Numbered from the stretch's first letter, positions 1 to 9,396 are shown. The stretch: 64,000 nucleotides of DNA from Paracoccaceae bacterium (GCA_029243395.1 JAQWSE010000007.1:317690-381689); one strand, 5' to 3'. Numbers and translations are program-made. Notes: generated from the letters alone by a model not told the origin.

Positions 1-360
1 TAATTTTCCTGTGTCACCAATAAAACGCGAACCACTGCCAACGTCAACTAAAAGCCTATTTTCTTCGACGTCTATCACCGCTAGGTTGGTTTCTCGATAA
101 ATGTGATCATTCGGCATATGGTATCTTTGTAGATGTTTTTTAATCTCCGTCTCTGAAGCATTAATAGTTATAGATGAAATAGGCGTAGTGAACGATCCAT
201 CTGAAACTACAGTGACGTTTATTTTCCCCACGGAAAATTTAAAGAAATTTTGCAAATGGTTATTTGATTGGCCTGTTATATTAGCAAACGCTGGTGAAAC
301 AGTTGCATATAGTCCACTTGTATATAGATAGTTTAATATTACTCGACGGGAAAGTATCAT
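1..360 (-). CDS. MBL-fold metallo-hydrolase, N-terminal part (runs off window)
   Basis: This 120-codon open frame starts at an ATG and runs leftward off the window edge. Residues 1-26 look like an export signal: SRRVIL resembles a twin-arginine motif, followed by a hydrophobic stretch ending in SPAFA. The mature start (FKFSVGKINVTVVSDGSF, then NLAVIDVEENRLLVDVGSGS) follows the N-terminal pattern of metallo-beta-lactamase-fold hydrolases of the lactonase/SoxH-like type. The metal-binding HxHxDH motif would lie outside the window, so activity cannot be judged. The gene is divergent from dusA. The substrate is unknown. The family call is from sequence pattern only. Confidence 0.65.
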   Translation of the reverse strand, partial: MILSRRVILNYLYTSGLYATVSPAFANITGQSNNHLQNFFKFSVGKINVTVVSDGSFTTPISSITINASETEIKKHLQRYHMPNDHIYRETNLAVIDVEENRLLVDVGSGSRFIGDTGKL

Positions 361-464
361 CTAATTAGAATCATTTTTTTATTCATTTATGAATATAGTT
401 TGTCAGGTGATGATGTCTAACATTATTTAATTTTGCAATATTAACCAGGTTGAGCTTTAATAGT

Positions 465-1517
465 ATGCTTTCAAATAGACTTCTTTCTGTAGCACCGATG
501 ATGGAGCGAACTGACAGACATTGTCGGTACTTTTTTCGATTATTAACAAAAGAAACACTTTTATATTCTGAAATGATTTATGCGGATGCAATAATAAGGG
601 GAGATAGGAAAAAATTGCTAGATTTTTCAAATTTAGAGCATCCTATTGCTTTACAGATTGGTGGAAATGATCCAAGTGTTTTAGCTGAAGCAACCAAAAT
701 AGGAGTAGATTGGGGCTATGATGAAATAAATTTGAATGTAGGATGTCCTTCTTCTAGAGTTAGATCCGGGAAATTTGGGGCATGCCTAATGAAAGAGCAT
801 GAATTGGTAGCTAAATGTGTAGAATCAATGACCAAACATGCAGTAAAAACTCCGGTTACAATAAAATGCCGTATAGGAGTTGATGATCAAGATGCCGAAA
901 TAGCACTACCCGACTTCATCCAGGCAGTATCACAAGCTGGGGTAAATATTTTTGTAATTCATGCAAGGAAAGCAATATTAAATGGGTTGAGTCCAAAGGA
1001 AAATAGGAAGATTCCACCAATAGATTATGACGTGGTAGCTAAAGTTCGAGATCGATTCCCCAATCTACAAATTTGCATTAATGGAGAGATAAAGGAATTA
1101 GAAACAGTTTTAAGGTTCATTAAACAAGGTTTCGCTGGATGTATGATCGGGCGTCAGGCTTACAAAAACCCAAAAGTACTTCTTAGTGCAGATGAAAAGA
1201 TTTTCAGATCTGTTAAGTGCCAAGAGAAAAAATCTGAGGGAATAAGGATACAGGAAGCTTTAATAAAGATGGTAGAATATGTGGATTGGCATCAGTCGGC
1301 TGGAGGTAAAGCTTCAAGTGTTTTAAGACATTTGATTAACTCCGTTTCAGGTATGCCTGGTGCTAAAGTCTTTAGGTCCATGATTTCAGAGGGAATGACC
1401 TGTCCGGGATCAGGACCAGAATTATTAAGTAGAGCTATGAAGCATATAAATTTCACGGAAGAAGTAGAAAAATATTTAGATCATCAACATGACGCTAATT
1501 TGGAAAAATTTTGTTGA
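465..1517 (+). CDS. dusA: tRNA-dihydrouridine synthase A
   Basis: FMN- and NADPH-dependent reduction of uridine to dihydrouridine in the tRNA D-loop, in the cytoplasm. The TIM-barrel Dus family is shown by the N-terminal FMN-binding SVAPMMERTDRHCR, by the catalytic cysteine in NLNVGCPSSRV, and by IHARKAILNGLSPKENR, which is characteristic of DusA rather than DusB or DusC. I prefer the ATG at 465 because the protein then begins MLSNRLLSVAPMM, as is usual for DusA. An in-frame TTG at 450 is possible, but the AGG just before it is too close to serve as its ribosome site. Length is normal (350 aa). Its 3' end overlaps the next gene by 29 bases. Confidence 0.93.
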   Translation: MLSNRLLSVAPMMERTDRHCRYFFRLLTKETLLYSEMIYADAIIRGDRKKLLDFSNLEHPIALQIGGNDPSVLAEATKIGVDWGYDEINLNVGCPSSRVRSGKFGACLMKEHELVAKCVESMTKHAVKTPVTIKCRIGVDDQDAEIALPDFIQAVSQAGVNIFVIHARKAILNGLSPKENRKIPPIDYDVVAKVRDRFPNLQICINGEIKELETVLRFIKQGFAGCMIGRQAYKNPKVLLSADEKIFRSVKCQEKKSEGIRIQEALIKMVEYVDWHQSAGGKASSVLRHLINSVSGMPGAKVFRSMISEGMTCPGSGPELLSRAMKHINFTEEVEKYLDHQHDANLEKFC

Positions 1518-2325
1518 AAACGGATGGTGTTTTTTAGATAATCACATCGAAAATTGCCGATGGATTAAAGCAGCCAAAGCCAATATTCGTAATAAATTTC
1601 GGCAAAAAGAATATAGAGATAGTGACTTTAGGTCTGGAGCTACGTGGTTTGCAGGAATAAATTTTCTAGATAATGGAATTGGAGGCGATGTTGACGGCAT
1701 ATCATTCAGTTCAGTGCTTTGGTCTCAGATTTCTGGAAATTTTGGTGTTAACATTAAATACTGGGATGCTGCTCAGGTGTCGATATGTTGGCAAGGTTAT
1801 CCAGGAAAAGATCCATCAGAATCAGAAAAGTCATTCAAATATCGCTTAAAAAAATATTCTTCACATGTAGACGGTTTGATCCCGATAGGTCCATCAAAGA
1901 GGAGATTTGCTAAAGAATTCCATGCCTTCATTCTTGGTATACCCATAACTAATAACAGAGTTGATTCCGCGCCTTTGATGATCTGGGAAGGCTCCCACAA
2001 AATATTTAGAAACATGTTTAGTAAAGCATTTGCTGGTTTGTCAGAAAATGAGGTAAGCAATTTGGACGTCACAGAGATTTATCAGAAATATAGGAGGAAA
2101 GTTTTTACAACCTGCCCTGTCAAAAAAGTGTTTTCTCATAATAATCAACCGTATATTCTTGATAGACATTTATTACATGGGATGGGACCTTGGAGTGCAG
2201 CTATCGATGATTCTTTATTACAACATCGGAATAATTTATTTCGTATCAATCCCATGTCTGGCCGAATTGTGATTTACTTCAGGCCTGCTTACAAGAATCC
2301 GTTAGATTGGATAACTCAGAATTAA
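1489..2325 (+). CDS. putative Fe(II)/2-oxoglutarate-dependent oxygenase (phytanoyl-CoA dioxygenase-like)
   Basis: A 278-residue protein of unknown substrate. It carries the spaced metal-site pattern of the phytanoyl-CoA dioxygenase type: HVDGL (His and Asp ligands, about residues 126-128), a distal His in LLHGMGPW, and an Arg in RIVIYFRP that could bind 2-oxoglutarate. Between these lies PLMIWEGSHKIF, resembling the conserved GSH segment of that superfamily. I recall similar conserved hypothetical proteins in Rhodobacteraceae, but cannot confirm this here. The ATG lies 29 bases inside dusA, so the two are probably co-transcribed and perhaps translationally coupled. The oxygenase call is inference from motifs. 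Confidence 0.6.
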   Translation: MTLIWKNFVENGWCFLDNHIENCRWIKAAKANIRNKFRQKEYRDSDFRSGATWFAGINFLDNGIGGDVDGISFSSVLWSQISGNFGVNIKYWDAAQVSICWQGYPGKDPSESEKSFKYRLKKYSSHVDGLIPIGPSKRRFAKEFHAFILGIPITNNRVDSAPLMIWEGSHKIFRNMFSKAFAGLSENEVSNLDVTEIYQKYRRKVFTTCPVKKVFSHNNQPYILDRHLLHGMGPWSAAIDDSLLQHRNNLFRINPMSGRIVIYFRPAYKNPLDWITQN

Positions 2326-2366
2326 TCTGTTTAGTACCCTGTCGATATGCTTAATTCGATCCAAGA

Positions 2367-2384
2367 AGGCTAATTTTTTAGCCT
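2367..2384. terminator. bidirectional hairpin between convergent genes
   Basis: A perfect 7-bp stem (AGGCTAA / TTAGCCT) with a TTTT loop sits at the tail-to-tail junction of the oxygenase gene and ruvX, and overlaps the ruvX stop codon. No long T-run follows on either strand, so it is a weak terminator candidate. Confidence 0.35.
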
Positions 2385-2840
2385 ATCTAGGCAACCTTGC
2401 AGAATATAGCACGCTGCCACTTTGTCGATAACTTTAGAACGTGACTTTCTGGAAATATCTGAGGCGATGAGAACTCTCTCTGCAGCTACAGTGGATAATC
2501 TTTCATCCCATAAATAGACGGGAAGGTTCATTTTAGGGGAAAGTTTTATTGCAAAGGCCCTAGTTGACTGGCAGCGAGGTCCTTCGGTGCCGTTCATATT
2601 AATTGGCAGTCCTAGAACTATTCCGCTAAAAGAATAGGAAGAATTAATTCTTAAGATTTCATCGAGGTCATCAACAAACTTCTTCCTCTTGATCGTGCAT
2701 AGAGATGTGGCGATAGTTCTAGTAGGGTCTGAAATCGCTACTCCTATGGATTTTGTTCCTAGATCCAACCCTAGAAGAGGACAATTTGGATTCAAAGATT
2801 CCATAAAAATCTCGATATTTTCTGCTATAAAACTATTCAT
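2370..2840 (-). CDS. ruvX: Holliday junction resolvase-like protein RuvX (YqgF)
   Basis: RNase H-fold YqgF protein, implicated in pre-16S rRNA 5' end maturation and formerly annotated as a putative Holliday junction resolvase. LLGLDLGTKSIGVAISD near residues 22-38 carries the first acidic residue, GIVLGLPINMNG is the central motif, and LWDERLSTVAAE and DKVAACYILQ complete the family pattern. It is 156 aa, with a normal core and a short N-terminal tail. The ATG lies 8 bases inside the end of ccmI, so the two are read as one transcript. Confidence 0.92.
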   Translation of the reverse strand: MNSFIAENIEIFMESLNPNCPLLGLDLGTKSIGVAISDPTRTIATSLCTIKRKKFVDDLDEILRINSSYSFSGIVLGLPINMNGTEGPRCQSTRAFAIKLSPKMNLPVYLWDERLSTVAAERVLIASDISRKSRSKVIDKVAACYILQGCLDRLKN

Positions 2841-4062
2841 AATATGACCTGGATTCTATTTTTTTCAGGGGCTTATCGTTTGAAATTTTTTTTAAAATAT
2901 CCGGTTGCTCTTTAAAGTAACGTTTTGCTTTTTTTAAAATTTCAAAAGCTTGTTCATGTTTTCCCAAAACTTGATAGGATCTTATTAGTTTAAGCCATTC
3001 TTCATAAGTACCCCCCTCAGCTTTAAGTCGTTCACTTAAGGTAAAGACCATTTCATTAATCATCTCTACCGTGTCCTGATCCATTTCTTCCCCCATGTAA
3101 TTCTCGGATGTTTTAGTGTTTTCACTTAATTTTTTTTCTATTCTTTGTATGTCTTGTTTTATTAATTGGTTCCAGGGAGCATCCTCAGGACCTTCTCTTA
3201 AGAGCTCTTTCCAGATTGTGTAACCTTCATTCAATTCGTTGTTTTGCAGTTTTAACAAACCATAATAATATCTAGATTTTTGATTTGAACGATCAATATG
3301 GAGGGATTTTTTTATATTTTCTTCAGCTTCTACGGACACGTAACCATTTGTTGCTCCAATCATTAATTCAGCTAATTTTCCGTAATCTTCTGCGATCACT
3401 GTGGACTTGATAGTTTCAATTACATGCATTTGACTTTGATAAGAAGTTTTGTAGTCACCTAATCTTGCGGCGTTATCAATTAGTAGGTTGTAGCCTTTGA
3501 GATCTTTTGGTCTATCCCTTAAGATGATTTCAAGTCGGTCAACCAATATTTTTAGCTGTTGGGTTTCACTGTTTTGCTGAGTAAGAGATTCATTATTTAA
3601 AGTCTTTGATAAAAGTAATTCGGCTTGTTGCTGATTTAATCGACTTGCAAAGTTGGTCTCTTTTTTGAGATTCCTAGTTTTCTGAGGGTGATCTTCAAAA
3701 CCATAATACCCTATTTTCAGATAAATAATACTCGTACATATGATAAGAAAAGGTAGTCCCAAGTATAGAAAAATATTGTTTAATAGAGCAGGTGCTTTTT
3801 CTGTTTTTCTGCTTTTATTTTTTTCATATCTAATTTCTTTAAGAATGCGCTTATCAATTTCAAGCCTAGCTGTATTCAATTCTTCTTCGCTAATGAGGTT
3901 GTTCTTGGATTCATTTATTATTTCATCTAATTGATCCTTTAGCTCATTCACATATTCATTCCTACTACCAACCGAAGCATCTTTGTAGAAATATAATTTT
4001 TTTGCAATAATCAGAATAATGAAAGCAAAAAATAGAATTGTGAAAATAAAGAAAAAAGGCAT
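2833..4062 (-). CDS. ccmI: c-type cytochrome biogenesis protein CcmI
   Basis: Membrane-anchored apocytochrome c chaperone that hands apoprotein to the haem ligation complex. The protein starts with a transmembrane helix (about residues 3-20), followed by a charged cytoplasmic helix (NEYVNELKDQLDEIINESK, SEEELNTARLEIDKRIL) typical of CcmI. A second transmembrane segment lies near residues 92-115. The periplasmic part has TPR-like helices, including YGLLKLQNNELNEGYTIWKE and YQVLGKHEQAFEILKKAK. It is 409 aa, as expected. The rest of the Ccm machinery (ccmABCDG) lies at the far end of this window, so the system is split. Confidence 0.85.
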   Translation of the reverse strand: MPFFFIFTILFFAFIILIIAKKLYFYKDASVGSRNEYVNELKDQLDEIINESKNNLISEEELNTARLEIDKRILKEIRYEKNKSRKTEKAPALLNNIFLYLGLPFLIICTSIIYLKIGYYGFEDHPQKTRNLKKETNFASRLNQQQAELLLSKTLNNESLTQQNSETQQLKILVDRLEIILRDRPKDLKGYNLLIDNAARLGDYKTSYQSQMHVIETIKSTVIAEDYGKLAELMIGATNGYVSVEAEENIKKSLHIDRSNQKSRYYYGLLKLQNNELNEGYTIWKELLREGPEDAPWNQLIKQDIQRIEKKLSENTKTSENYMGEEMDQDTVEMINEMVFTLSERLKAEGGTYEEWLKLIRSYQVLGKHEQAFEILKKAKRYFKEQPDILKKISNDKPLKKIESRSYYE

Positions 4063-4248
4063 AAGTAATTGACTAGGTGGTTCATGAGGATGTGAGATGC
4101 CGTAAAATATATACTCAAACTCGCTTCTTCAAGCATTATCTTGCCAGTTTGACAAGTTTATGGGTTTGACTACTTTCTGAAACATAGTTGTCTTTATCAA
4201 TATCTTTATGTAGGAAAGGACAAAAGGTCACAATTTTCTAAGGTTGGT

Positions 4249-5496
4249 ATGAAGAAATATTCGGCATTTGCTTTGGTAAAAGAAGCCTTCAACAACCATT
4301 TGGGTTGGGGAAGGGCTTGGCGGCATGCACAACCAAAAAAGAGATATAAGGTAATTATAGTTGGGGCAGGTGGACATGGTCTTGCCACGGCCTATTATTT
4401 GGGAAAAAACTTTGGAATAAGGGATGTTGCAGTTATTGAAAAAGGTTGGTTAGGAGGAGGCAATACTGGGAGAAATACTACTATTATAAGGTCAAATTAT
4501 TTACAAGAAGAGTCTGCCGCAATTTATGAAAAATCTAGATCACTCTATGAAACGTTATCTCAAGAGCTGAATTATAATATTATGTTTAGTCCGAGAGGGG
4601 TAATGATGCTTTGTCAAACGGAACATGAATTGCGAGCAATGAAAAGAACTTACTATGCTAACCGACTTTTTGGAGTTCAGACTGAAATGGTATCTCCTAT
4701 GCGTATGAAAGAAATGATTCCAATTATAAATACTGATGGACCTCGTTATCCAATTTTAGGAGGGTTGTGGCAACCAAGAGGAGGAACTGCCAGGCATGAT
4801 GCCGTGGCTTGGGGTTATGCTCGGGCAATTTCTAGTTGGGGGGCCGATATCATAGAAAATTGCGAAGTTACAGGTATTGTAAGAGAGGCATCCAAGGTTG
4901 CGTCCATTCAAACCACCAAAGGTTCAATAGATTGTGAAAAATTATGCTTTGTTGTGGCTGGTAGTTCAAGCCTTCTTGCTGAGTTGGCAGGATTTCGTCT
5001 TCCATTAGAGTCTGTTGCTCTCCAAGCTTTAGTCTCTGAACCTATAAAACCCGTCATGGATTGTGTAGTAATGGCAAATACCGTGCACGGTTACATGAGT
5101 CAATCTGACAAGGGTGAGATGGTTATAGGTGGAGGTGCTGATGGTTGCAATAATTATAGTCAGAGGGGTAGTTTCCAACATATAGAGGAGACCGTGAGGG
5201 CTCTTATAGAAACTTTTCCAATTATCAGTCGCCTTCGACAACTCCGTCAGTGGGGTGGTATTGTAGATATGACTGGTGACAGATCTCCCATAATTTCAAA
5301 AACGCCTGTCGAAAATATTTTTTTGAATTGTGGGTGGGGTACAGGAGGCTTCAAGGCTATTCCTGGTTCAGGTTGGGCAACTGCAGAACTTGTTGCACAT
5401 GGGAATCCTGGAAAATTAGCAGCACCGTTTTCATTAGCTAGGTTTGTTGAGGGAAGAATGATAGATGAGAGTATTGCCGCTGCTGTTGCGCATTAA
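4249..5496 (+). CDS. soxB: sarcosine oxidase beta subunit
   Basis: Beta subunit of heterotetrameric sarcosine oxidase, which oxidatively demethylates sarcosine to glycine and passes the one-carbon unit to tetrahydrofolate or releases formaldehyde. A dinucleotide-binding motif VIIVGAGGHGLATAYYLG lies at residues 35-52. GGTARHDAVAWG contains His183, which fits the His that carries covalent FMN in characterised SoxB. GWGTGGFKAIPGSG near the C-terminus completes the DAO fold. The N-terminus, the whole length (415 aa) and the gene order B-D-A-G match Roseobacter SoxB. The alternative, N-methylglutamate dehydrogenase subunit, is less likely because no gmaS or mgs genes are nearby. Confidence 0.93.
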   Translation: MKKYSAFALVKEAFNNHLGWGRAWRHAQPKKRYKVIIVGAGGHGLATAYYLGKNFGIRDVAVIEKGWLGGGNTGRNTTIIRSNYLQEESAAIYEKSRSLYETLSQELNYNIMFSPRGVMMLCQTEHELRAMKRTYYANRLFGVQTEMVSPMRMKEMIPIINTDGPRYPILGGLWQPRGGTARHDAVAWGYARAISSWGADIIENCEVTGIVREASKVASIQTTKGSIDCEKLCFVVAGSSSLLAELAGFRLPLESVALQALVSEPIKPVMDCVVMANTVHGYMSQSDKGEMVIGGGADGCNNYSQRGSFQHIEETVRALIETFPIISRLRQLRQWGGIVDMTGDRSPIISKTPVENIFLNCGWGTGGFKAIPGSGWATAELVAHGNPGKLAAPFSLARFVEGRMIDESIAAAVAH

Positions 5497-5513
5497 TTCA
5501 GGGATTGATTCGA

Positions 5514-5834
5514 GTGCTAAGATTTAAATGTCCAGTTTGTAATACAGTTGCCGATGAGACGGAATTGAGTCCTGGAGGAGAGGCTCATATTGAGAGAATG
5601 GGACCAGGAAGTTCTGATGATGCTTTCTACAAATACCTTTTTGAGAGAAAAAATCCCTTAGGAATACATTTTGAAAGGTGGTTTCATGCTTATGGATGTG
5701 GAAAATGGTTTCATGCAGCTCGTTGTACAAAAACAATGGAGATTTTTGGCACTTATAAGGCTCAGGAGATCAAACCACCTAAGCATATCATCGATGCCAT
5801 CACAAAAAAGAGACCAAATTGGAAAAATGAATAG
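5514..5834 (+). CDS. soxD: sarcosine oxidase delta subunit
   Basis: Small zinc-binding subunit that helps assemble the alpha/beta enzyme. Visible are the CPVC pair near the N-terminus, GGEAH, ERWFHAYGCGKWFHAARC with the other His and Cys ligands, and the usual FGTYKAQE tail. The GTG at 5514 is chosen because an AGGGA site lies 9 bases upstream and because it aligns with the usual start (VLRFKCPVC against MLILKCPYC, from memory). A TTG at 5505 is in frame but overlaps the spacer. The stop codon directly abuts the soxA ATG. Confidence 0.92.
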   Translation: MLRFKCPVCNTVADETELSPGGEAHIERMGPGSSDDAFYKYLFERKNPLGIHFERWFHAYGCGKWFHAARCTKTMEIFGTYKAQEIKPPKHIIDAITKKRPNWKNE

Positions 5835-8800
5835 ATGAGTACAAGAATTTCAAAAGCTGGGAGACTACTCGATCGAAACAAGCGATTGTCTTTTACTTTC
5901 AATGGAAGAAACTTGTTTGGTTTCCAGGGAGACACTTTAGCTTCTGCATTACTTGCTAATGACCAAGTATTGGTAGGTCGTTCCTTCAAGTATCATAGAC
6001 CACGTGGATTCGTTTCGTCAGGAGTTGATGAACCCAATGCTTTGATGAGTTTGGGGCATGGGGGTAATTTTGAACCAAATAGATCTGCTACAACAGTAGA
6101 ATTAGTGGATGGGATCGAAGCAGTTTCTCAAAATCACTTAGGTTCATTAGACTGGGATCTTGGTTTCATCAACAATTTTTTCGCAAAAATCTTCCCAGCA
6201 GGATTCTACTATAAGACATTCATGAAGCCTAGATTTGCTTGGAAACATCTATTTGAACCCATTATTAGGAATGCTGCTGGTTTAGGTAGGGCGCCTAGTT
6301 TACCAGATGAAGCAGCCTATGATTACTTTTATGCCCATGTAGACATCTTGGTTATTGGGGCAGGTATGGCTGGATTACTTGCTACCTATGAATTAGCTAA
6401 ATCTGGATTAAAAGTAACCTTGGTTGAACAAAAGCATTACTTGGGTGGATATGCACTGTCTGATGATTTTGAAGTGGATGGCGTGGCTGTCCCTAAATGG
6501 CTTGAGAACATAGAGAAAAAGCTAATTGATTCAGATAATGTCCAAATAAAAAAGAATTTCACGGCAATTGGGGTCCATGACCATGGTTACTTAATAGGCT
6601 GTGAGAACTTAGAAGTAGCTGAGAAAATGGGTAGAAGTTCTATACGACATAGGCTTTGGCGTTTAAGAACTAAGCAAATAGTCTTGGCTACGGGAGCTAT
6701 CGAGCGACCTCTAATTTTCGCGGGTAATGATATACCAGGAGTGATGTTATCCTCAGCAGCTCTGGATTTTTATAAACTCTATGGTGTTTCTCCTGGGGAT
6801 AGGACAGTGGTGGTAACCAATAATGACTCGGCTTATTTGACAGCAATAAATTTATACAATGCTGGATTAAGTGTTCCCGTAGTAATCGATGTTAGAGAAG
6901 AATCTAGTGGAGACCTTTTTGAAAGTTTAAGATCGATGGGAATCAGAATTGAATATGGGAAGGGGATTGCCAGTGTTCTAGGTAAGAAAAGGGTTAAAGC
7001 TGTAGAATTATGTTCTCTGACAGGTGAGGGAAGTGTGCAGGAGACAATAGAATGTGATAGCGTAATTATGTCCGGTGGTTGGTCTTCTGCAGTTCATCTT
7101 TGGTCTCACTGCGGTGGAAGATTGATTTGGAATGATCAATTGGACACATTTCTACCAGATGCTTCTAAATCACCCATAGATGAAAATGGAGAAGATTTTA
7201 TAGCTGTAGTTGGAGCGGCTTCGGGAAGTTTTTGGCCTTCGGAAGTGGTGCAAAATGTGAAACAAATAGTACAGAAGATTCAAAAAAAATTTAAAACAAG
7301 TAAAGTGAAATCAAGTAGTATCTCTATTCAAGAAATCAAATATGGGGATAGTAACTCCAAATATTTTACACCGGAAGGCGCCAGCGAAAAGTTAAAAAGC
7401 AAATGCTTTGTAGATTTCCAAAACGATGTGAAGCTATCTGATTTGAGGTTAGCTACGCAAGAAGGATATGAGAGTGTAGAACATCTGAAGAGATATACGA
7501 CCCTAGGTATGGCAACAGACCAAGGGAAACTTTCTAACATAAATGGTCTTAAATATCTTGCTGATTTTTTGGGCAGAGAAATTAATGAAGTTGGAACGAC
7601 TACCTTTCGACCACCTTATACGCCAATTTCATTAGGATCGATTGCAGGAGAAGCCCGCAAGGGTTTGTTTAAACCGGTGAGAAAGACCACGCTTCACCTA
7701 TGGCACGAGGCGAATGGAGCCAGCTGGGAACCCGTAGGTGATTGGAGGAGACCATATGCTTATCTAAAGAAAAATGAAACTATTGAGCAAGCTGTTTCAA
7801 GAGAGGTTACTAACACTCGGAATGCCTTGGGAATCCTTGATGCTTCAACATTAGGTAAGATCATTGTTAGTGGACCTGATGCTGCGAATTTCTTGGATTT
7901 GATGTACACCAATATGATTTCGACATTACAGGTAGGGCGGTGTCGGTATGGTTTGATGTGCAACGAGAATGGGTTTCTTTTTGATGATGGGGTGGTAGTG
8001 AGACTAGCTGAGGAAACTTTCCTTTGTCATACAACTACTGGGGGTGCAGATAGAGTTTATTCTTGGATGGAAGAATGGCACCAGACTGAATGGTGGAATA
8101 AACGCGTGTTCATCCAAAATGTGACGGAACAGTTCACGCAAATAACTATAGCAGGACCAAAATCACGTCTCTTACTGGAGGAATTAGGCGGTTTAGATGT
8201 CTCCCGAGTATCTCTAAAGCCTTTGGATTATCTGGAAGGTGAATTGGCTAAGATAAAGGCAAGGGTTTTTAGGATTTCTTTTTCTGGTGAATTATCATTT
8301 GAAATTGCTGTCCCGAGCCAGTTTGGATTAGAATTTTGGGAAAAATGCTTAGAAACCGGTTCCCAGTTTGGTATCAGCCCTTATGGAACAGAAGCCTTAC
8401 ATGTTATGAGAGCCGAAAAGGGTTTTATTATGATTGGTGATGAAACAGATGGTACCGTAATTCCTCAGGACTTAAATCTAGGGTGGGCGGTTTCCAAAAA
8501 GAAAAAGGATTTCATCGGTAAACGAGCCCAAGAGCGAATTTTTATGAATGATCCAAATCGCAAAACATTGGTTGGATTATCTTTACAGAATAGCTCTGAA
8601 AAGATACCAGATGGTGCTTCTGTTATTATAGGGGGAGTTGACCAAGCCAATGATAATGTTATAGGCCATGTTACTTCTACATATTTTTCACCAACACTTG
8701 ATAAACCAATTGCTATGGCTCTGCTCAAGGATGGTAAAAACCTACTAGGGCGATCCATTGAAATTCCAGTGGACTCCGAGAAAATTCTAAAAGCAATTGT

Positions 8801-8849
8801 TTCTGAGCCAAAATTTTATGATGCTGAAGGTAACCGGCAAAATGATTGA
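5835..8849 (+). CDS. soxA: sarcosine oxidase alpha subunit
   Basis: Large NAD(H)- and folate-binding subunit (1004 aa, full length). Domains in order: an N-terminal Fer2_4-type region (FQGDTLASALLAND, KYHRPRGFVSSG, residues about 30-75); a pyridine nucleotide-disulphide oxidoreductase region opening with DILVIGAGMAGLLA near residue 170 and containing LATGAIERPL; and, from about residue 620, a GcvT/aminomethyltransferase-like folate domain (LGILDASTLGKI, FSGELSFEIAVP, MRAEKGF). Its end overlaps soxG by 8 bases. No serine hydroxymethyltransferase or folate gene, which often flank sox operons, is adjacent. Confidence 0.94.
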   Translation: MSTRISKAGRLLDRNKRLSFTFNGRNLFGFQGDTLASALLANDQVLVGRSFKYHRPRGFVSSGVDEPNALMSLGHGGNFEPNRSATTVELVDGIEAVSQNHLGSLDWDLGFINNFFAKIFPAGFYYKTFMKPRFAWKHLFEPIIRNAAGLGRAPSLPDEAAYDYFYAHVDILVIGAGMAGLLATYELAKSGLKVTLVEQKHYLGGYALSDDFEVDGVAVPKWLENIEKKLIDSDNVQIKKNFTAIGVHDHGYLIGCENLEVAEKMGRSSIRHRLWRLRTKQIVLATGAIERPLIFAGNDIPGVMLSSAALDFYKLYGVSPGDRTVVVTNNDSAYLTAINLYNAGLSVPVVIDVREESSGDLFESLRSMGIRIEYGKGIASVLGKKRVKAVELCSLTGEGSVQETIECDSVIMSGGWSSAVHLWSHCGGRLIWNDQLDTFLPDASKSPIDENGEDFIAVVGAASGSFWPSEVVQNVKQIVQKIQKKFKTSKVKSSSISIQEIKYGDSNSKYFTPEGASEKLKSKCFVDFQNDVKLSDLRLATQEGYESVEHLKRYTTLGMATDQGKLSNINGLKYLADFLGREINEVGTTTFRPPYTPISLGSIAGEARKGLFKPVRKTTLHLWHEANGASWEPVGDWRRPYAYLKKNETIEQAVSREVTNTRNALGILDASTLGKIIVSGPDAANFLDLMYTNMISTLQVGRCRYGLMCNENGFLFDDGVVVRLAEETFLCHTTTGGADRVYSWMEEWHQTEWWNKRVFIQNVTEQFTQITIAGPKSRLLLEELGGLDVSRVSLKPLDYLEGELAKIKARVFRISFSGELSFEIAVPSQFGLEFWEKCLETGSQFGISPYGTEALHVMRAEKGFIMIGDETDGTVIPQDLNLGWAVSKKKKDFIGKRAQERIFMNDPNRKTLVGLSLQNSSEKIPDGASVIIGGVDQANDNVIGHVTSTYFSPTLDKPIAMALLKDGKNLLGRSIEIPVDSEKILKAIVSEPKFYDAEGNRQND

Positions 8850-9396
8850 AGTTAGAAAATACAATAGTAAGGATATTAGGATAAAGGAGCTTGGAGGAGT
8901 TCCGATGTTAACAGTGAGAGGAGATCTCTCAAATAAACGATTTCAGACAATCATAGCTAAAACGTGTGATGTGAGGATACCTAAGCCTTTAAATATTAAA
9001 AGTAGTAAGAATTTGTCTTTAGCTTGGATGTCCCCAGACGAATTACTCATATTCAGTTTCTCTGGTGCATTTCATGAGAAAACACAGAAAGGTCTTGATT
9101 CTGCCTTAAAGGGGTTACATTCGTTAATTCTGGATGTCTCTGGTGCCCGGAGTCTTTTTTTGGTTGAGGGAATTTTGTGGCGAGAACTTCTGGCAAAAGG
9201 CTCTCCTGTCGATGTTAGGCAAAGTTCATTTGCTAAAGATGCCTTCCGAAGAACTCGAATAGGTCAAGTTAGTGTAGCATTTTGGATGGCTAGTGATAAT
9301 TCGGTGTATATCATTTGTGGAAGATCCCACTCAGACTTTTTTTATGACTGGCTATGTAATGCAGCATCTGATGGTTCTCTAACAAAATATTTCTAA
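8842..9396 (+). CDS. soxG: sarcosine oxidase gamma subunit
   Basis: Fourth subunit of the oxidase, with weak resemblance to a GcvT C-terminal half. Typical features are LAWMSPDELLIF, LILDVSGARSLFLVEG, a KGSPVDVR-type segment, and RRTRIGQVSVAFWMA. The ATG at 8842 is preferred: it overlaps the soxA stop by 8 bases and begins MIEVRKYN. A TTG at 8797 would add 15 residues and a long overlap. It is the last gene of the operon; the next gene is convergent. Confidence 0.88.
   Translation: MIEVRKYNSKDIRIKELGGVPMLTVRGDLSNKRFQTIIAKTCDVRIPKPLNIKSSKNLSLAWMSPDELLIFSFSGAFHEKTQKGLDSALKGLHSLILDVSGARSLFLVEGILWRELLAKGSPVDVRQSSFAKDAFRRTRIGQVSVAFWMASDNSVYIICGRSHSDFFYDWLCNAASDGSLTKYF

Noticed and set aside
4063-4248. 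Possible glycine riboswitch before soxB
   Set aside because: No paired aptamer or conserved purine-rich core could be traced in the 186-bp region.
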